From: Polaribacter huanghezhanensis
GTDB lineage: Bacteria; Bacteroidota; Bacteroidia; Flavobacteriales; Flavobacteriaceae
NCBI RefSeq assembly: GCF_030444335.1
Contig: NZ_CP128595.1
Location: 1,812,501-1,876,500 of the forward strand
Direction: 5' to 3'
Length of the DNA: 64,000 bases
The notes beneath the pieces are model-generated. The model was not told the DNA's origin, searched no databases, and was given only the letters and a program-made list of their open reading frames with translations. Made by a program: the position numbers and the translations under genes. This document shows, one piece after another, positions 50,980-59,534 of the stretch (positions are counted from its first letter, which is position 1; the number at the start of each line of letters is the position of its first letter).

Positions 50980-51825
50980 ATGAAATTTTTATCAATAGTT
51001 TGGGATCCATCACTAGGAATCGATTTAGGATTTTTTGTCGTAAGATGGTACAGTTTAATGTTTGTAGTTGCCTTTATCTTAGGATTGCGGTTGATGAAAA
51101 AAATCTTTATCGAAGATAAAATTCTTGTAGAAAAATTAGACACACTTTTTATGTATACGTTTGTTTCTATGTTAGTAGGAATGCGTTTGGGAGATGTGTT
51201 TTTTTATAGTTGGGATTATTACCAACATCATTTATTAGAAATTATTTTGCCTTTTAAAGAACATGAAGGTTCTTCTGCTTTATTTGGATTGATAAAAGGG
51301 TGGGAATTTACTGGTTATACAGGTTTCGCAAGTCACGGAGCTGCAATCGGAATTATAGCAGCCTTGTATTTTTACAGCAAAAAAATAATCAATAAACCGT
51401 TCTTATTTATTTTAGACCGAATGGGAATTATGGTTGCTTTAGCTGGATTTTTTATTAGAATGGGAAATTTTTTCAATTCAGAAATTTATGGGAAACCAAC
51501 AGGAAGTAGCTTTGGAGTTATTTTTAAAAATGCAGGAGAAACAGTTCCGAGACATCCAACGCAATTGTATGAGGCATTTAGTTATTTGATCTTGTTCTTT
51601 ATACTTTGGAGAATGTATTGGAAAACAGATGCAAAAGAAAAATCTGGATATTTATTTGGTGTTTTCTTTGCTGTATTGTGGGCCTTGCGTTTTGTAATAG
51701 AATTCTTAAAAGAAGCACAAGTAAATGGGCGTGAAGATTGGGTCTTTAATTCATTAAACACAGGTCAGGTTTTAAGTATTCCTTTGGTTTTAATAGGATT
51801 GTTCTTTATTTTTAGAAAGAAATAA
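50980..51825 (+). CDS. lgt: Prolipoprotein diacylglyceryl transferase
   Basis: Lgt attaches diacylglycerol to the lipobox cysteine of prelipoproteins such as the many encoded in this window. The 281-residue membrane protein has about seven helices, the FIRMGNFFNSEIYGKPT signature near 153-170, the HPTQLYEAF segment near 189 and the conserved TGFASHGAAIGI near 113. It is followed by a strong terminator shared with the convergent M1 peptidase gene. Confidence 0.96.
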   Translation: MKFLSIVWDPSLGIDLGFFVVRWYSLMFVVAFILGLRLMKKIFIEDKILVEKLDTLFMYTFVSMLVGMRLGDVFFYSWDYYQHHLLEIILPFKEHEGSSALFGLIKGWEFTGYTGFASHGAAIGIIAALYFYSKKIINKPFLFILDRMGIMVALAGFFIRMGNFFNSEIYGKPTGSSFGVIFKNAGETVPRHPTQLYEAFSYLILFFILWRMYWKTDAKEKSGYLFGVFFAVLWALRFVIEFLKEAQVNGREDWVFNSLNTGQVLSIPLVLIGLFFIFRKK

Positions 51826-51845
51826 TTTAAAAAAAATAGATATAA

Positions 51846-51875
51846 AAAAAGCCCAATCGTACGATTGGGCTTTTT
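51846..51875. terminator. Bidirectional terminator between lgt and the M1 peptidase gene
   Basis: A perfect 30-base palindrome (15-base arms AAAAAGCCCAATCGT / ACGATTGGGCTTTTT) between convergent genes, with U-tail on both strands. Confidence 0.93.
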
Positions 51876-51895
51876 GTTTTTATAAGAAAAAGAAT

Positions 51896-54109
51896 TTATC
51901 CTTTTACTTTTGTTTTAAATTTATCAAATTTCGTTTCTTCTTTTTTAGGCCAGCTATTGTTTGATGTATCTACATCAGCAGTTTCCAAATCTGGATCAAC
52001 AACAATACTCTTAATTTCTTGAGTAGATGCAAAAACTCTTACCGCTTTATGGTCATCTCTCATCCAAATTTGAGCAGGGAATGTTTTTCTTTCTTTCGTT
52101 CCATCTGCATAAGTTAACTCAACTATAATCGGCATTACCAATCCGCCTGGTTTTTCAAATTCTACTTGATACATATAAGATGGAATTTCTTTTCCGTTTT
52201 CTATATGCTTTTTTAAAGCATCAGCATTTGCATCTTCTTTTTTGTCTGTAATATAAACCAACTCACCTAAGCCATCAAAATATGCTTTAGCATCAGGATT
52301 TGTTTTAATGATGTTTTTAATACGATCACTTTGTTTGTCTGTTACATACAATGGTTTCACCGTTTTAATTCCGATGTCTGTAACATCAGTTGTGTAAAAC
52401 CAACCTCTCCAAAACCAATCTAAATCCATTCCAGAAGCATCTTCCATTGTTCTAAAGAAATCTGCTGGAGTTGGGTGTTTAAACATCCAACGTTGAGAAT
52501 AGGTTCTAAATGCATGATCAAATAATTCTGGCCCCATAATTGTTTTTCTCAACATATATAAACCAGCTGCTGGTTTTGAATATGCATTTGGTCCAAATTG
52601 TTTTACATAATCTCCTTGAGACATGATAGGAGAGATGTTAGATTGATCTCCACCCATATATCTTGTGATATTTTTCGTAGGATTTATAGCAAATAATACA
52701 GGATCGTATTTTAATTCTGCTAATATTTCTACAAAAGAGTTTACACCTTCATCCATCCAAGTCCATTGACGCTCATCTGAGTTTACAATCATTGGAAAAA
52801 AGTTATGACCAACTTCGTGTGTAATTACACCCAACATTCCTTTTTTAGTTCTATCAGAATACGTTCCGTCTGGATTCGGTCTTCCAAAATTGAAGCAAAT
52901 CATTGGGTATTCCATTCCTTGTCTTTCTGAATGTACAGAAATTGCTTTGCTGTATGGATAATCAAACGTTAATTTTGAATATTCAATCAATGTGTTTGCA
53001 ACTGCTCTCGTAGAATGCTCTTCCCATAAAGGATTTCCTTCTTTAGGATATAATGAAACAGCCATTACAGTTTTACCATTAATATTTGTTGCCATCGCAT
53101 CCCAAATGTATTTACGAGAAGATGCCCAAGCAAAATCTCTTACATTTTTAGCATTAAAATGCCATGTTTTTAGTTTTTTAGAACGCCCTTTTTCTGTTTT
53201 TTCAGCTTCTTTTTGAGTAACGATCATTACAGGATCTTTAAAAGATTTTCTAGCTTGTTTCCAACGTCTTTGTTGAGCTCTTGATAAGACGTCTTTTTCG
53301 TTTTGTAACTCACCAGTTGCATCAACAATATGATCTTCTGGTACAGTTAATTTTACATCAAAATCTCCAAATTCTAAAGCAAATTCACTTCTTCCCCAAA
53401 ACTGCATGTTTTGCCATCCTTCAACATTATTATAAACAGCTAAACGAGGATAAAACTGTGCAATTGTATAGTTGTTATTTCCGTCAGGAAAAGTTTCTAA
53501 ACCAGATCTTCCACCATCTTTATTAATATCGTTTACTTTATAATTCCATTTAATTCTAAATTTAAATGTTTGTCCAGGAGCCAATGCTTGTGGTAAATTA
53601 ATACGCATCATTGTTCTGTTTATGAAATGCGATAATGTTTTACCGTTTGCACCTTCTACAGCTTCAATATTAAACCCAAAACCTTTCTTTTCTTTCATGT
53701 AGGTTTGTTTGAATTTGTCAGGTGTAATAAATGCTGATGCTCCTCCAGATACTGCATCTGGTGTTTTAGAGTCATCTGCTCTCATGTTTTGATCTAACTG
53801 TACCCATAAATATTCTAAATGATCTTTAGAATTATTGTGGTACATAATAGTTTCATCTCCGTAAATACGATTTGTATCTTCGTCTAAGCGAATATCCATA
53901 TTGTAATCAACTTTTTGTTGAGAATATTGATATCCTGGAGTTCCAGATGCAGTATGAACAGAATTTGGCGTAGCCAATAAATCTTTCATTTGTCTGAATT
54001 TGTTTTGATCTGTGTGTCCTTGTTGTGTTTTCTTTTCAGTTTTGTCTTGAGAAAACCCAGCAGCAACTACAAAGAAAATAGAAAATAGAAGTAATCCGAT
54101 TTTTTTCAT
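51896..54109 (-). CDS. M1-family zinc metallopeptidase (paralog A)
   Basis: A 737-residue exported aminopeptidase-like protein: signal peptide residues 1-20, an N-terminal beta domain, the zinc motif THEVGHNFFPMIVNSDERQW near 435 with the third ligand in WMDEGVNSF, and a C-terminal all-beta end. The GAMEN exopeptidase loop is replaced by GMEYPMICFN, so substrate choice may differ from classical aminopeptidase N. It is about two-thirds identical by eye to the next gene, with long shared blocks, so the two arose by tandem duplication. Confidence 0.93.
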   Translation of the reverse strand: MKKIGLLLFSIFFVVAAGFSQDKTEKKTQQGHTDQNKFRQMKDLLATPNSVHTASGTPGYQYSQQKVDYNMDIRLDEDTNRIYGDETIMYHNNSKDHLEYLWVQLDQNMRADDSKTPDAVSGGASAFITPDKFKQTYMKEKKGFGFNIEAVEGANGKTLSHFINRTMMRINLPQALAPGQTFKFRIKWNYKVNDINKDGGRSGLETFPDGNNNYTIAQFYPRLAVYNNVEGWQNMQFWGRSEFALEFGDFDVKLTVPEDHIVDATGELQNEKDVLSRAQQRRWKQARKSFKDPVMIVTQKEAEKTEKGRSKKLKTWHFNAKNVRDFAWASSRKYIWDAMATNINGKTVMAVSLYPKEGNPLWEEHSTRAVANTLIEYSKLTFDYPYSKAISVHSERQGMEYPMICFNFGRPNPDGTYSDRTKKGMLGVITHEVGHNFFPMIVNSDERQWTWMDEGVNSFVEILAELKYDPVLFAINPTKNITRYMGGDQSNISPIMSQGDYVKQFGPNAYSKPAAGLYMLRKTIMGPELFDHAFRTYSQRWMFKHPTPADFFRTMEDASGMDLDWFWRGWFYTTDVTDIGIKTVKPLYVTDKQSDRIKNIIKTNPDAKAYFDGLGELVYITDKKEDANADALKKHIENGKEIPSYMYQVEFEKPGGLVMPIIVELTYADGTKERKTFPAQIWMRDDHKAVRVFASTQEIKSIVVDPDLETADVDTSNNSWPKKEETKFDKFKTKVKG

Positions 54110-54213
54110 TGTGTGGTTAATTTGTATTGATTATTAATAATAATTATGAAAAATACTCATAATCTGTTAATGAGTGCTAATTTATACACCTAATTTAACA
54201 TACTTTTAGTAAA

Positions 54214-54248
54214 AAAAGAGGCATTATAAAGTGTATAATACCTCTTTT
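54214..54248 (-). terminator. Terminator after M1 paralog B
   Basis: AAAAGAGGCATTATA and TATAATACCTCTTTT form 15-base arms (one wobble) around a 5-base loop, followed on the minus strand by a run of seven T. It separates the two M1 genes, so paralog A probably has its own promoter. Confidence 0.85.
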
Positions 54249-54267
54249 AAGTACTTAATAAGAAATA

Positions 54268-56394
54268 TTATCCTTTAATTTTCTTTTTAAACTTACCAAA
54301 TTTGTTGTCTTGTTTTTTTGGCCAGCTATTATTGGTCATATCTACATCTGCAGTTTCTAAATCTGGATCTACAGTAATGTTTGTAATCTCTTTATCAGAA
54401 TTAATTGCTTTTGTAACTTGTTTGTCATTTAATCTCCAGATTTGTGCTGGATATGTTTTTCTTTCTTTTGTTCCGTCTTTATAAGTAAACTCAACAATAA
54501 TTGGCATAACCAATCCGCCTGGTTTATCAAAAGTGATTTCATAAAAGTATTTAGAATTTGCTCCTTTTTCTTTGTTAAAATTTGCTCCTTCTGTTGTGTC
54601 TTCTGTAAATTCTACACGATCATTATCTCCAGATTTTGCGTAGAATTTTTTAACACTTTTAATTCCGATGTCTGTAACATCTGTTGTGTAAAACCATCCT
54701 CTCCAAAACCAATCTAAATCAATTCCAGAAGCGTCTTCCATAGATCTAAAGAAATCTGCCGGAGTTGGGTGTTTAAACATCCAACGTTGAGAATAGGTTC
54801 TAAACGCATGATCAAACAATTCGTGCCCCATAATAGTTTCACGTAAAATCCATAAGGCTGTTGCTGGTTTAGCATAAGCATTAGAACCAAAACTGTACAC
54901 ATTATCTCCTTTAGACATAATTGGAGCAATTCTAGATTGATCTCCACTCATATAGCGAACAATATTTTTAGGTAAACCTCTTGATAAAGGATAGTCTTTT
55001 TCGTAAGCTCTCATGGCTAACATTTGCATAAATGAATTTAAACCTTCATCCATCCAAGTCCATTGACGCTCATCTGAGTTTACAATCATTGGAAAAAAGT
55101 TGTGGCCAACTTCATGAATTGTTGTGCCTAACATTCTGTATTTTGTTCTATCAGAATAGGTTCCGTCTGCATTTGGTCTTCCAGGATTAAATGCAATCAT
55201 TGGGTATTCCATTCCCATTTGTCCATCAACAGAAATTGCTTTGTGATAAGGATAATCAAAAGTATATTTTGAATATGTTTTTAATGTTTGTGCTGCAGCT
55301 CTTGTAGAATGATCTCCGTACAATGAATTTGCTTCTTTAGAATAATAAGAGTACGCCATTACAGTTCTACCGTTGATGTCAACTGCCATTCCGTCCCAAA
55401 TAAATTTTCTAGAAGAGGCAAAAGCGAAATCTCTTACATTTTCTGCAAAAAATTTCCAAGTTTTTGTTCTCTTAGATCTTTTCTTTTCAACTTTTTCTGC
55501 ATCTTTTTGTGTTTGAATTACCACAGGGTCTTTAAAAGATTTTTTAGCTTCTGCTAATCTTCTAAGTTGTGTTCTCGTTAATACTTGTTTTTCATTTAGC
55601 AAACGCCCTGTAGCGCCTAACATATGATCATCTGGTGTTGTAATGTTTACATTAAAATCTCCAAATTCTAAAGCAAATTCACTTCTTCCCCAAAATTGAT
55701 CGTTTTGCCAACCTTCTACATTATCATACACACATAATCTTGGGTAAAATTGTGCAATTACGTAGTTGTTATTTCCGTCAGGAAAATGTTCAAAACCAGA
55801 TCTTCCTCCTTGAGTTCTATGATTGTTGATTTTGTACCACCATTTAATTTTAAACTGAAATTTTTCTCCAGCAGCTAAAGGTTTTGCTAAATTGATACGC
55901 ATCATTGTTTGGTTGATGGTGTATGATAAATCACTTCCATCTACATTTGTTACGCTTGTAATTTTAAATCCTCCATCAAAAGGTTTGTCTTCAAATGTTT
56001 TTTGATACCCGTCTTTAGAGATTCCTTTGGGAATTCTGTTTGGTTGAATGTCTGGAGTTTTAGAATCTGCAGCACGCATATTTTGGTCTAATTGTAACCA
56101 TAAATACGGCAATTCGTCTTCTGAATTGTTGTGATATGTAATTGTTTCACTTCCAGTTATTGTTTCTTTATCGTCGTCTAAATAGATATTCATAGCATAA
56201 TCAACTTTTTGTTGGGTATACTTTTTTCCTGGTGCTCCAGAAGCGGTTCTTTGACTTGTAGGTGTTGCTAAAACATCTTTAAGTTGTTTAAATTTGTTCT
56301 GATTTGTGTGTCCTTGTTGGGTTTCCTTTTGTTGTGCAAAAGATGAAACCGCAACAAATACTAGTGAGAGAACTAGTAAGCCGATTTTTTTCAT
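54268..56394 (-). CDS. M1-family zinc metallopeptidase (paralog B)
   Basis: A 708-residue exported paralog of the previous gene: signal peptide (VLSLVFVAVSSFAQ), GMEYPMIAFNPGRPNADG in place of a GAMEN loop, and the zinc motif TIHEVGHNFFPMIVNSDERQWTW with WMDEGLNSF. Both share the N-terminal tag QQGHTNQNKFKQLKD and the C-terminal DPDLETADVD.TNNSWPKK segment. The main differences lie in loops near residues 115-150 and 600-640. It follows the DUF6702 gene after 32 bases and may share its transcript. Confidence 0.93.
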   Translation of the reverse strand: MKKIGLLVLSLVFVAVSSFAQQKETQQGHTNQNKFKQLKDVLATPTSQRTASGAPGKKYTQQKVDYAMNIYLDDDKETITGSETITYHNNSEDELPYLWLQLDQNMRAADSKTPDIQPNRIPKGISKDGYQKTFEDKPFDGGFKITSVTNVDGSDLSYTINQTMMRINLAKPLAAGEKFQFKIKWWYKINNHRTQGGRSGFEHFPDGNNNYVIAQFYPRLCVYDNVEGWQNDQFWGRSEFALEFGDFNVNITTPDDHMLGATGRLLNEKQVLTRTQLRRLAEAKKSFKDPVVIQTQKDAEKVEKKRSKRTKTWKFFAENVRDFAFASSRKFIWDGMAVDINGRTVMAYSYYSKEANSLYGDHSTRAAAQTLKTYSKYTFDYPYHKAISVDGQMGMEYPMIAFNPGRPNADGTYSDRTKYRMLGTTIHEVGHNFFPMIVNSDERQWTWMDEGLNSFMQMLAMRAYEKDYPLSRGLPKNIVRYMSGDQSRIAPIMSKGDNVYSFGSNAYAKPATALWILRETIMGHELFDHAFRTYSQRWMFKHPTPADFFRSMEDASGIDLDWFWRGWFYTTDVTDIGIKSVKKFYAKSGDNDRVEFTEDTTEGANFNKEKGANSKYFYEITFDKPGGLVMPIIVEFTYKDGTKERKTYPAQIWRLNDKQVTKAINSDKEITNITVDPDLETADVDMTNNSWPKKQDNKFGKFKKKIKG

Positions 56395-56426
56395 ACTATT
56401 GAGTTTAGTTAAATTAGTGATTTATG

Positions 56427-56924
56427 TTAATATTTTAAGATTCCAGTTTGTTCTTTTTTAGTAAGTAAAACGCTTTTGTACTTTTTATTTACTTTAGACT
56501 TTACAAGATTTTGTTGTTCCGGAAAATGTTCTAATAAGATAGTATTATTAATTTCTATGTCTTTTAAAGTTGGAACATTTTTAATTTCTAAATAGAAAAA
56601 AACAACATCGCCATCGTACTCTTTTCCTATGTATTTATAATTATAAGCTTTACCATTGATTTTGAATTTTACATTTTTTTGTAAATACTCAAAAAAGTAT
56701 TTGTCAGAATCTGCTGGTTCATTTTTAGTATCTAACTCAAATCTTTTATTGTAAATTTTATCGAATGCAGTTTCTAAATCATCAATAAAGACATTGATAA
56801 TTACTTCAACAGATTTATTTTTAGTATTGTACTCGATTTGAGTTAAACTCAAATAATATTTATGTGCTGTAAAAGCAAAAAGAGGAATTATAAATAGTGT
56901 TAGTAGTAACTTCTTTGTTCTCAT
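56427..56924 (-). CDS. DUF6702-family exported protein
   Basis: The 165-residue protein starts at the ATG at 56924 with a signal peptide (LLLTLFIIPLFAFTAHKYYLSLTQ). AHKYYLSLTQIEYNTKNKSVEVIINVFIDDLE is the recognisable opening of a family commonly encoded beside M1 peptidases in flavobacteria (DUF6702 as I recall it). It looks like a small periplasmic all-beta protein. The upstream 16 in-frame residues would precede the signal peptide and are not used. Function unknown. Confidence 0.8.
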   Translation of the reverse strand: MRTKKLLLTLFIIPLFAFTAHKYYLSLTQIEYNTKNKSVEVIINVFIDDLETAFDKIYNKRFELDTKNEPADSDKYFFEYLQKNVKFKINGKAYNYKYIGKEYDGDVVFFYLEIKNVPTLKDIEINNTILLEHFPEQQNLVKSKVNKKYKSVLLTKKEQTGILKY

Positions 56925-56973
56925 TAGGTAGTAATTGTATGTAAATTTGAACAAATAAACTTTGTTATACAAA

Positions 56974-57795
56974 TTATTCTCTTTTTTCTAAAAGAAGTAG
57001 GTAGGATTTACTTTCTTTTAACAAAATTTTAAGAATTTCGAGCTGCTTTTTGTTTTTATACAATTCTTCTATCCCTAACGGATTGCAATATGCTATGAAA
57101 TGATAGTAGTTTTGTTTCGGGATTTTTAATTGAACAAAAAAGAAATGCTCGTCAAACAGGTTTTTAAGTTTTTCAGGAAATTGTTCTTTAAAGTTTATTT
57201 TTTTCCTGTTTGCTCTTTTCTTTATTGATGATTTGTCTGGAATGGCAACACTTAAAATAGTTGTTGCAACATTTTTCATAGTTGGATCTGTAAGGTAAGT
57301 AGCATCTCCTTTTTCTTTTATTTTTTTTGCTTGTTTTATAGCATTATCATAGGCGGTAAAATCCATTTTTGAAAAATCGTAAAAGGCTTTATCTATTTTT
57401 GGAATCGTATCTTTTGGCTTATCAATTCTATCAAAACGTAAAAAACCGGTCATCTTTTTTTTAATTTCAACTTCATCTAATAAATTGATTATTGGCAAAA
57501 GAAAAACACGTAAAAATTATTCTTTTCTAACATCTTCAGTAATTCTAATTTTTTTACTTTGATATTGAATGTTTGTTATTTGCAACCAATCTCCTTTTTG
57601 TACTCTAATTGCAAATGAGCCATCATTGTTAGAAATTGTTCCTCTTTTTGTAGATAAATTTAAAATATTCGAATTTCTAATTGCTTTTGATGATGGATTT
57701 ATAACAACGCCATTGATTTCAACTCTTTTTTCTTGAGAAAAAGAACTTTGAAAGATAAGGTAAAAGAAAAAAAATGAGAGTAGTTTTTTTTTCAT
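56974..57795 (-). pseudogene. Carboxypeptidase-regulatory-domain protein interrupted by an in-frame stop
   Basis: Two ORFs (57517-57795, 92 codons; 56974-57498, TTG start) are in the same frame, separated by one TAA at 57517-57519. Read through, the gene has 273 residues: signal peptide (FFFYLIFQSSFSQ), a carboxypeptidase-like regulatory domain (INGVVINPSSKAIRNSNILN ... GSFAIRVQKGDWLQIT), then after the stop FLRVFLLPIINLLDEVEI and a helical C-terminal part ending in LLKESKSYLLLL. The neighbouring paralog at 57809-58591 is uninterrupted and has the same layout, which shows that the halves belong together. It is therefore a nonsense-mutated gene, unless the stop is a sequencing error or is read through. 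Confidence 0.8.
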
Positions 57796-57808
57796 TCAGT
57801 AAAGTAAA

Positions 57809-58591
57809 TTAATTTTTGGTTAGTAAAGTTTCTTCATTTATTTTTTTAAGAGGAAACACTTTACTTTCTCGTATTAAAATTTCTGTTAGTTTAAGGTGAT
57901 TTCCTTTTTTAAAATTTGATATGATATTTTTTGACGCACAAAAATTTAGAAATTGATTGATATACGATTTTTGAATTCCAAGTTGTTTTTCAAAAAAGAA
58001 ATCTGACAGTTTTTCTCTAATTTTTAAAAGATCAGCATCTACTAATTTTATTTTTTTTAACTCTTTTGTTTTTTTAGTTTTTCCGTTAAAAAAGCTAATT
58101 AGATTGTCTAAATCTACAGAAATACTTGTTAAAGTTAATTTAGTTATGCGCTTATCTTTTTTAGCAATTGTATTTGCAAAGGGTAATTTTAATGTTGTTG
58201 CGTTTACCATATAAGCGGGCATTATTTGCGGATCTAAATAAAAAATACTTCTTCTTTTTTTAAGAACAACCTCCTCTAAAAGAGTTGCTGTTGCTTTACT
58301 ATTGAATGCTATTTTTTTTGATGCATAGATTTCTTTTGTAATTGTTATTTCTTTATGATCAATAGTTATATGTGAAACAAAAAGGGTATCGGATTTAGAA
58401 ACCCTAATTTTAAATTCTCCTTTTGCATTTGTAATTACACCTTTTGATGTATTTTTATTTATTACATGTGCATTTTCTAACGGAATTGAATCCAAAGAAA
58501 TGATTCCATAAATTTCAATTGATTTTTTCTCTTGAGAATTGATCATATTAGAGATTCCAATAAAGAAGAAAAGTAAAGTCAGGTTTTTCAT
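57809..58591 (-). CDS. Carboxypeptidase-regulatory-domain protein (intact paralog)
   Basis: The 260-residue exported protein starts at the ATG at 58591 (signal peptide LLFFFIGISNMINSQ; the ORF continues 28 codons upstream without conserved sequence). Residues 22-105 form a carboxypeptidase-like regulatory domain (YGIISLDSIPLENAHVINKNTSKGV ... GEFKIRVSKSDTLFVSH), followed by LLEEVVLKKR and a helical half (ELKKIKLVDADLLKIREKLSDFFFEKQLGIQ). It is 13 bases from its interrupted paralog. The family occurs next to M1 peptidases in flavobacteria; function unknown. Confidence 0.82.
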   Translation of the reverse strand: MKNLTLLFFFIGISNMINSQEKKSIEIYGIISLDSIPLENAHVINKNTSKGVITNAKGEFKIRVSKSDTLFVSHITIDHKEITITKEIYASKKIAFNSKATATLLEEVVLKKRRSIFYLDPQIMPAYMVNATTLKLPFANTIAKKDKRITKLTLTSISVDLDNLISFFNGKTKKTKELKKIKLVDADLLKIREKLSDFFFEKQLGIQKSYINQFLNFCASKNIISNFKKGNHLKLTEILIRESKVFPLKKINEETLLTKN

Positions 58592-58690
58592 TGTCACAAA
58601 GAAAACCGACATCATTCTTAAAACTCTATTAAAGCATTTGTAAATTTTTGTTAAAGAGAAATATAGAAAATGCAAAGTTGTTACTTGTTT

Positions 58691-58723
58691 TTTGATGCAA
58701 TAACTTTAGTTTCATTATTTTTG
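58691..58723 (+). promoter_or_regulatory. Promoter of pepE, giving a near-leaderless mRNA
   Basis: TTTG (58691-58694) is followed after 21 bases by TATTTTTG (58716-58723), the Bacteroidota promoter pattern. Only 4 bases separate the -7 box from the pepE ATG, so the mRNA probably starts at or next to the start codon. Confidence 0.65.
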
Positions 58724-58727
58724 AAAC

Positions 58728-59429
58728 ATGAAAAAACTCATTATCGCCAGTACTTCAACCATTCATGGCAACGGATATTTAGAATATCTTTTACCAATAC
58801 TTTCTGCTCATTTTAAAAATGTTAAAACTTTGCTATTTATTCCGTACGCAAGACCAAGCGGAATTTCATATGACGATTATACAGCAAAAGCAAAAGCGGC
58901 TTTTAGCACAATTTATATTGATGTAAAAGGGATTCATGAGTTTAAAAACCCAAAGGAAGCAATTTTAAATGCTGAAGCCATTTTTATCGGAGGAGGAAAC
59001 ACTTTTGAGTTGGTACATCAGCTTTACAAACAAGTCATTTTTGATCTTTTAAAAGAAGTTGTAGAAAACGGAACGCCGTATTTAGGAACCAGCGCAGGAA
59101 GTAATATTTGTGGTGTAAATATGATGAACACCAATGATATGCCAATTGTGTATCCGTCGAGTTTTAAAACCTTAGAATTTATTCCGTTTAACATCAATGC
59201 GCATTATTTAGATCCTGTTGAAGGCTCAACACACATGGGAGAAACAAGAGCAACACGAATTAAAGAATTTCATGTGTATAATGATATTTCAGTAGTTGGA
59301 TTGCGAGAAGGAAGTTGGTTAGAAGTTCTTGGAAATTCGGTTACTTTAAAAGGAAATTTATCAGCACGGATTTTTAAAAAAAATGAAATTCCTTTTGAGC
59401 TAGAAAGTGGAAGTGAAGTGATTTTTTAA
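58728..59429 (+). CDS. pepE: Dipeptidase E
   Basis: PepE hydrolyses dipeptides with N-terminal aspartate (S51 family). The 233-residue protein has FIGGGNTFELVHQLY near 84-98, the nucleophile serine in LGTSAGSNICG near 122-125 and HYLDPVEGSTHMGETR near 164-180 with the catalytic histidine. It is monocistronic, and its stop is followed directly by octamer repeats. Confidence 0.94.
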   Translation: MKKLIIASTSTIHGNGYLEYLLPILSAHFKNVKTLLFIPYARPSGISYDDYTAKAKAAFSTIYIDVKGIHEFKNPKEAILNAEAIFIGGGNTFELVHQLYKQVIFDLLKEVVENGTPYLGTSAGSNICGVNMMNTNDMPIVYPSSFKTLEFIPFNINAHYLDPVEGSTHMGETRATRIKEFHVYNDISVVGLREGSWLEVLGNSVTLKGNLSARIFKKNEIPFELESGSEVIF

Positions 59430-59500
59430 GTTTAAAAGTTTAAAAGTTTAAAAGTTTGAAAGTCTGAAAGTTAGAAAGTTGCAAAGGTTCAAAGGTTTAG
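59429..59500. repeat. Octamer tandem repeat (AGTTTAAA-type x 9)
   Basis: Nine 8-base units begin at the last base of the pepE stop: AGTTTAAA three times, then increasingly diverged (AGTTTGAA, AGTCTGAA, AGTTAGAA, AGTTGCAA, AGGTTCAA, AGGTTTAG). Confidence 0.9.
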
Positions 59501-59534
59501 AGTTTTGTTGTTTGATTAAAAATTTTCCTAATTC

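Noticed and set aside
56974..57795. Frameshift explanation for the split carboxypeptidase-regulatory-domain gene
   Set aside because: The two halves are in the same frame; only one TAA separates them, so it is a nonsense change.
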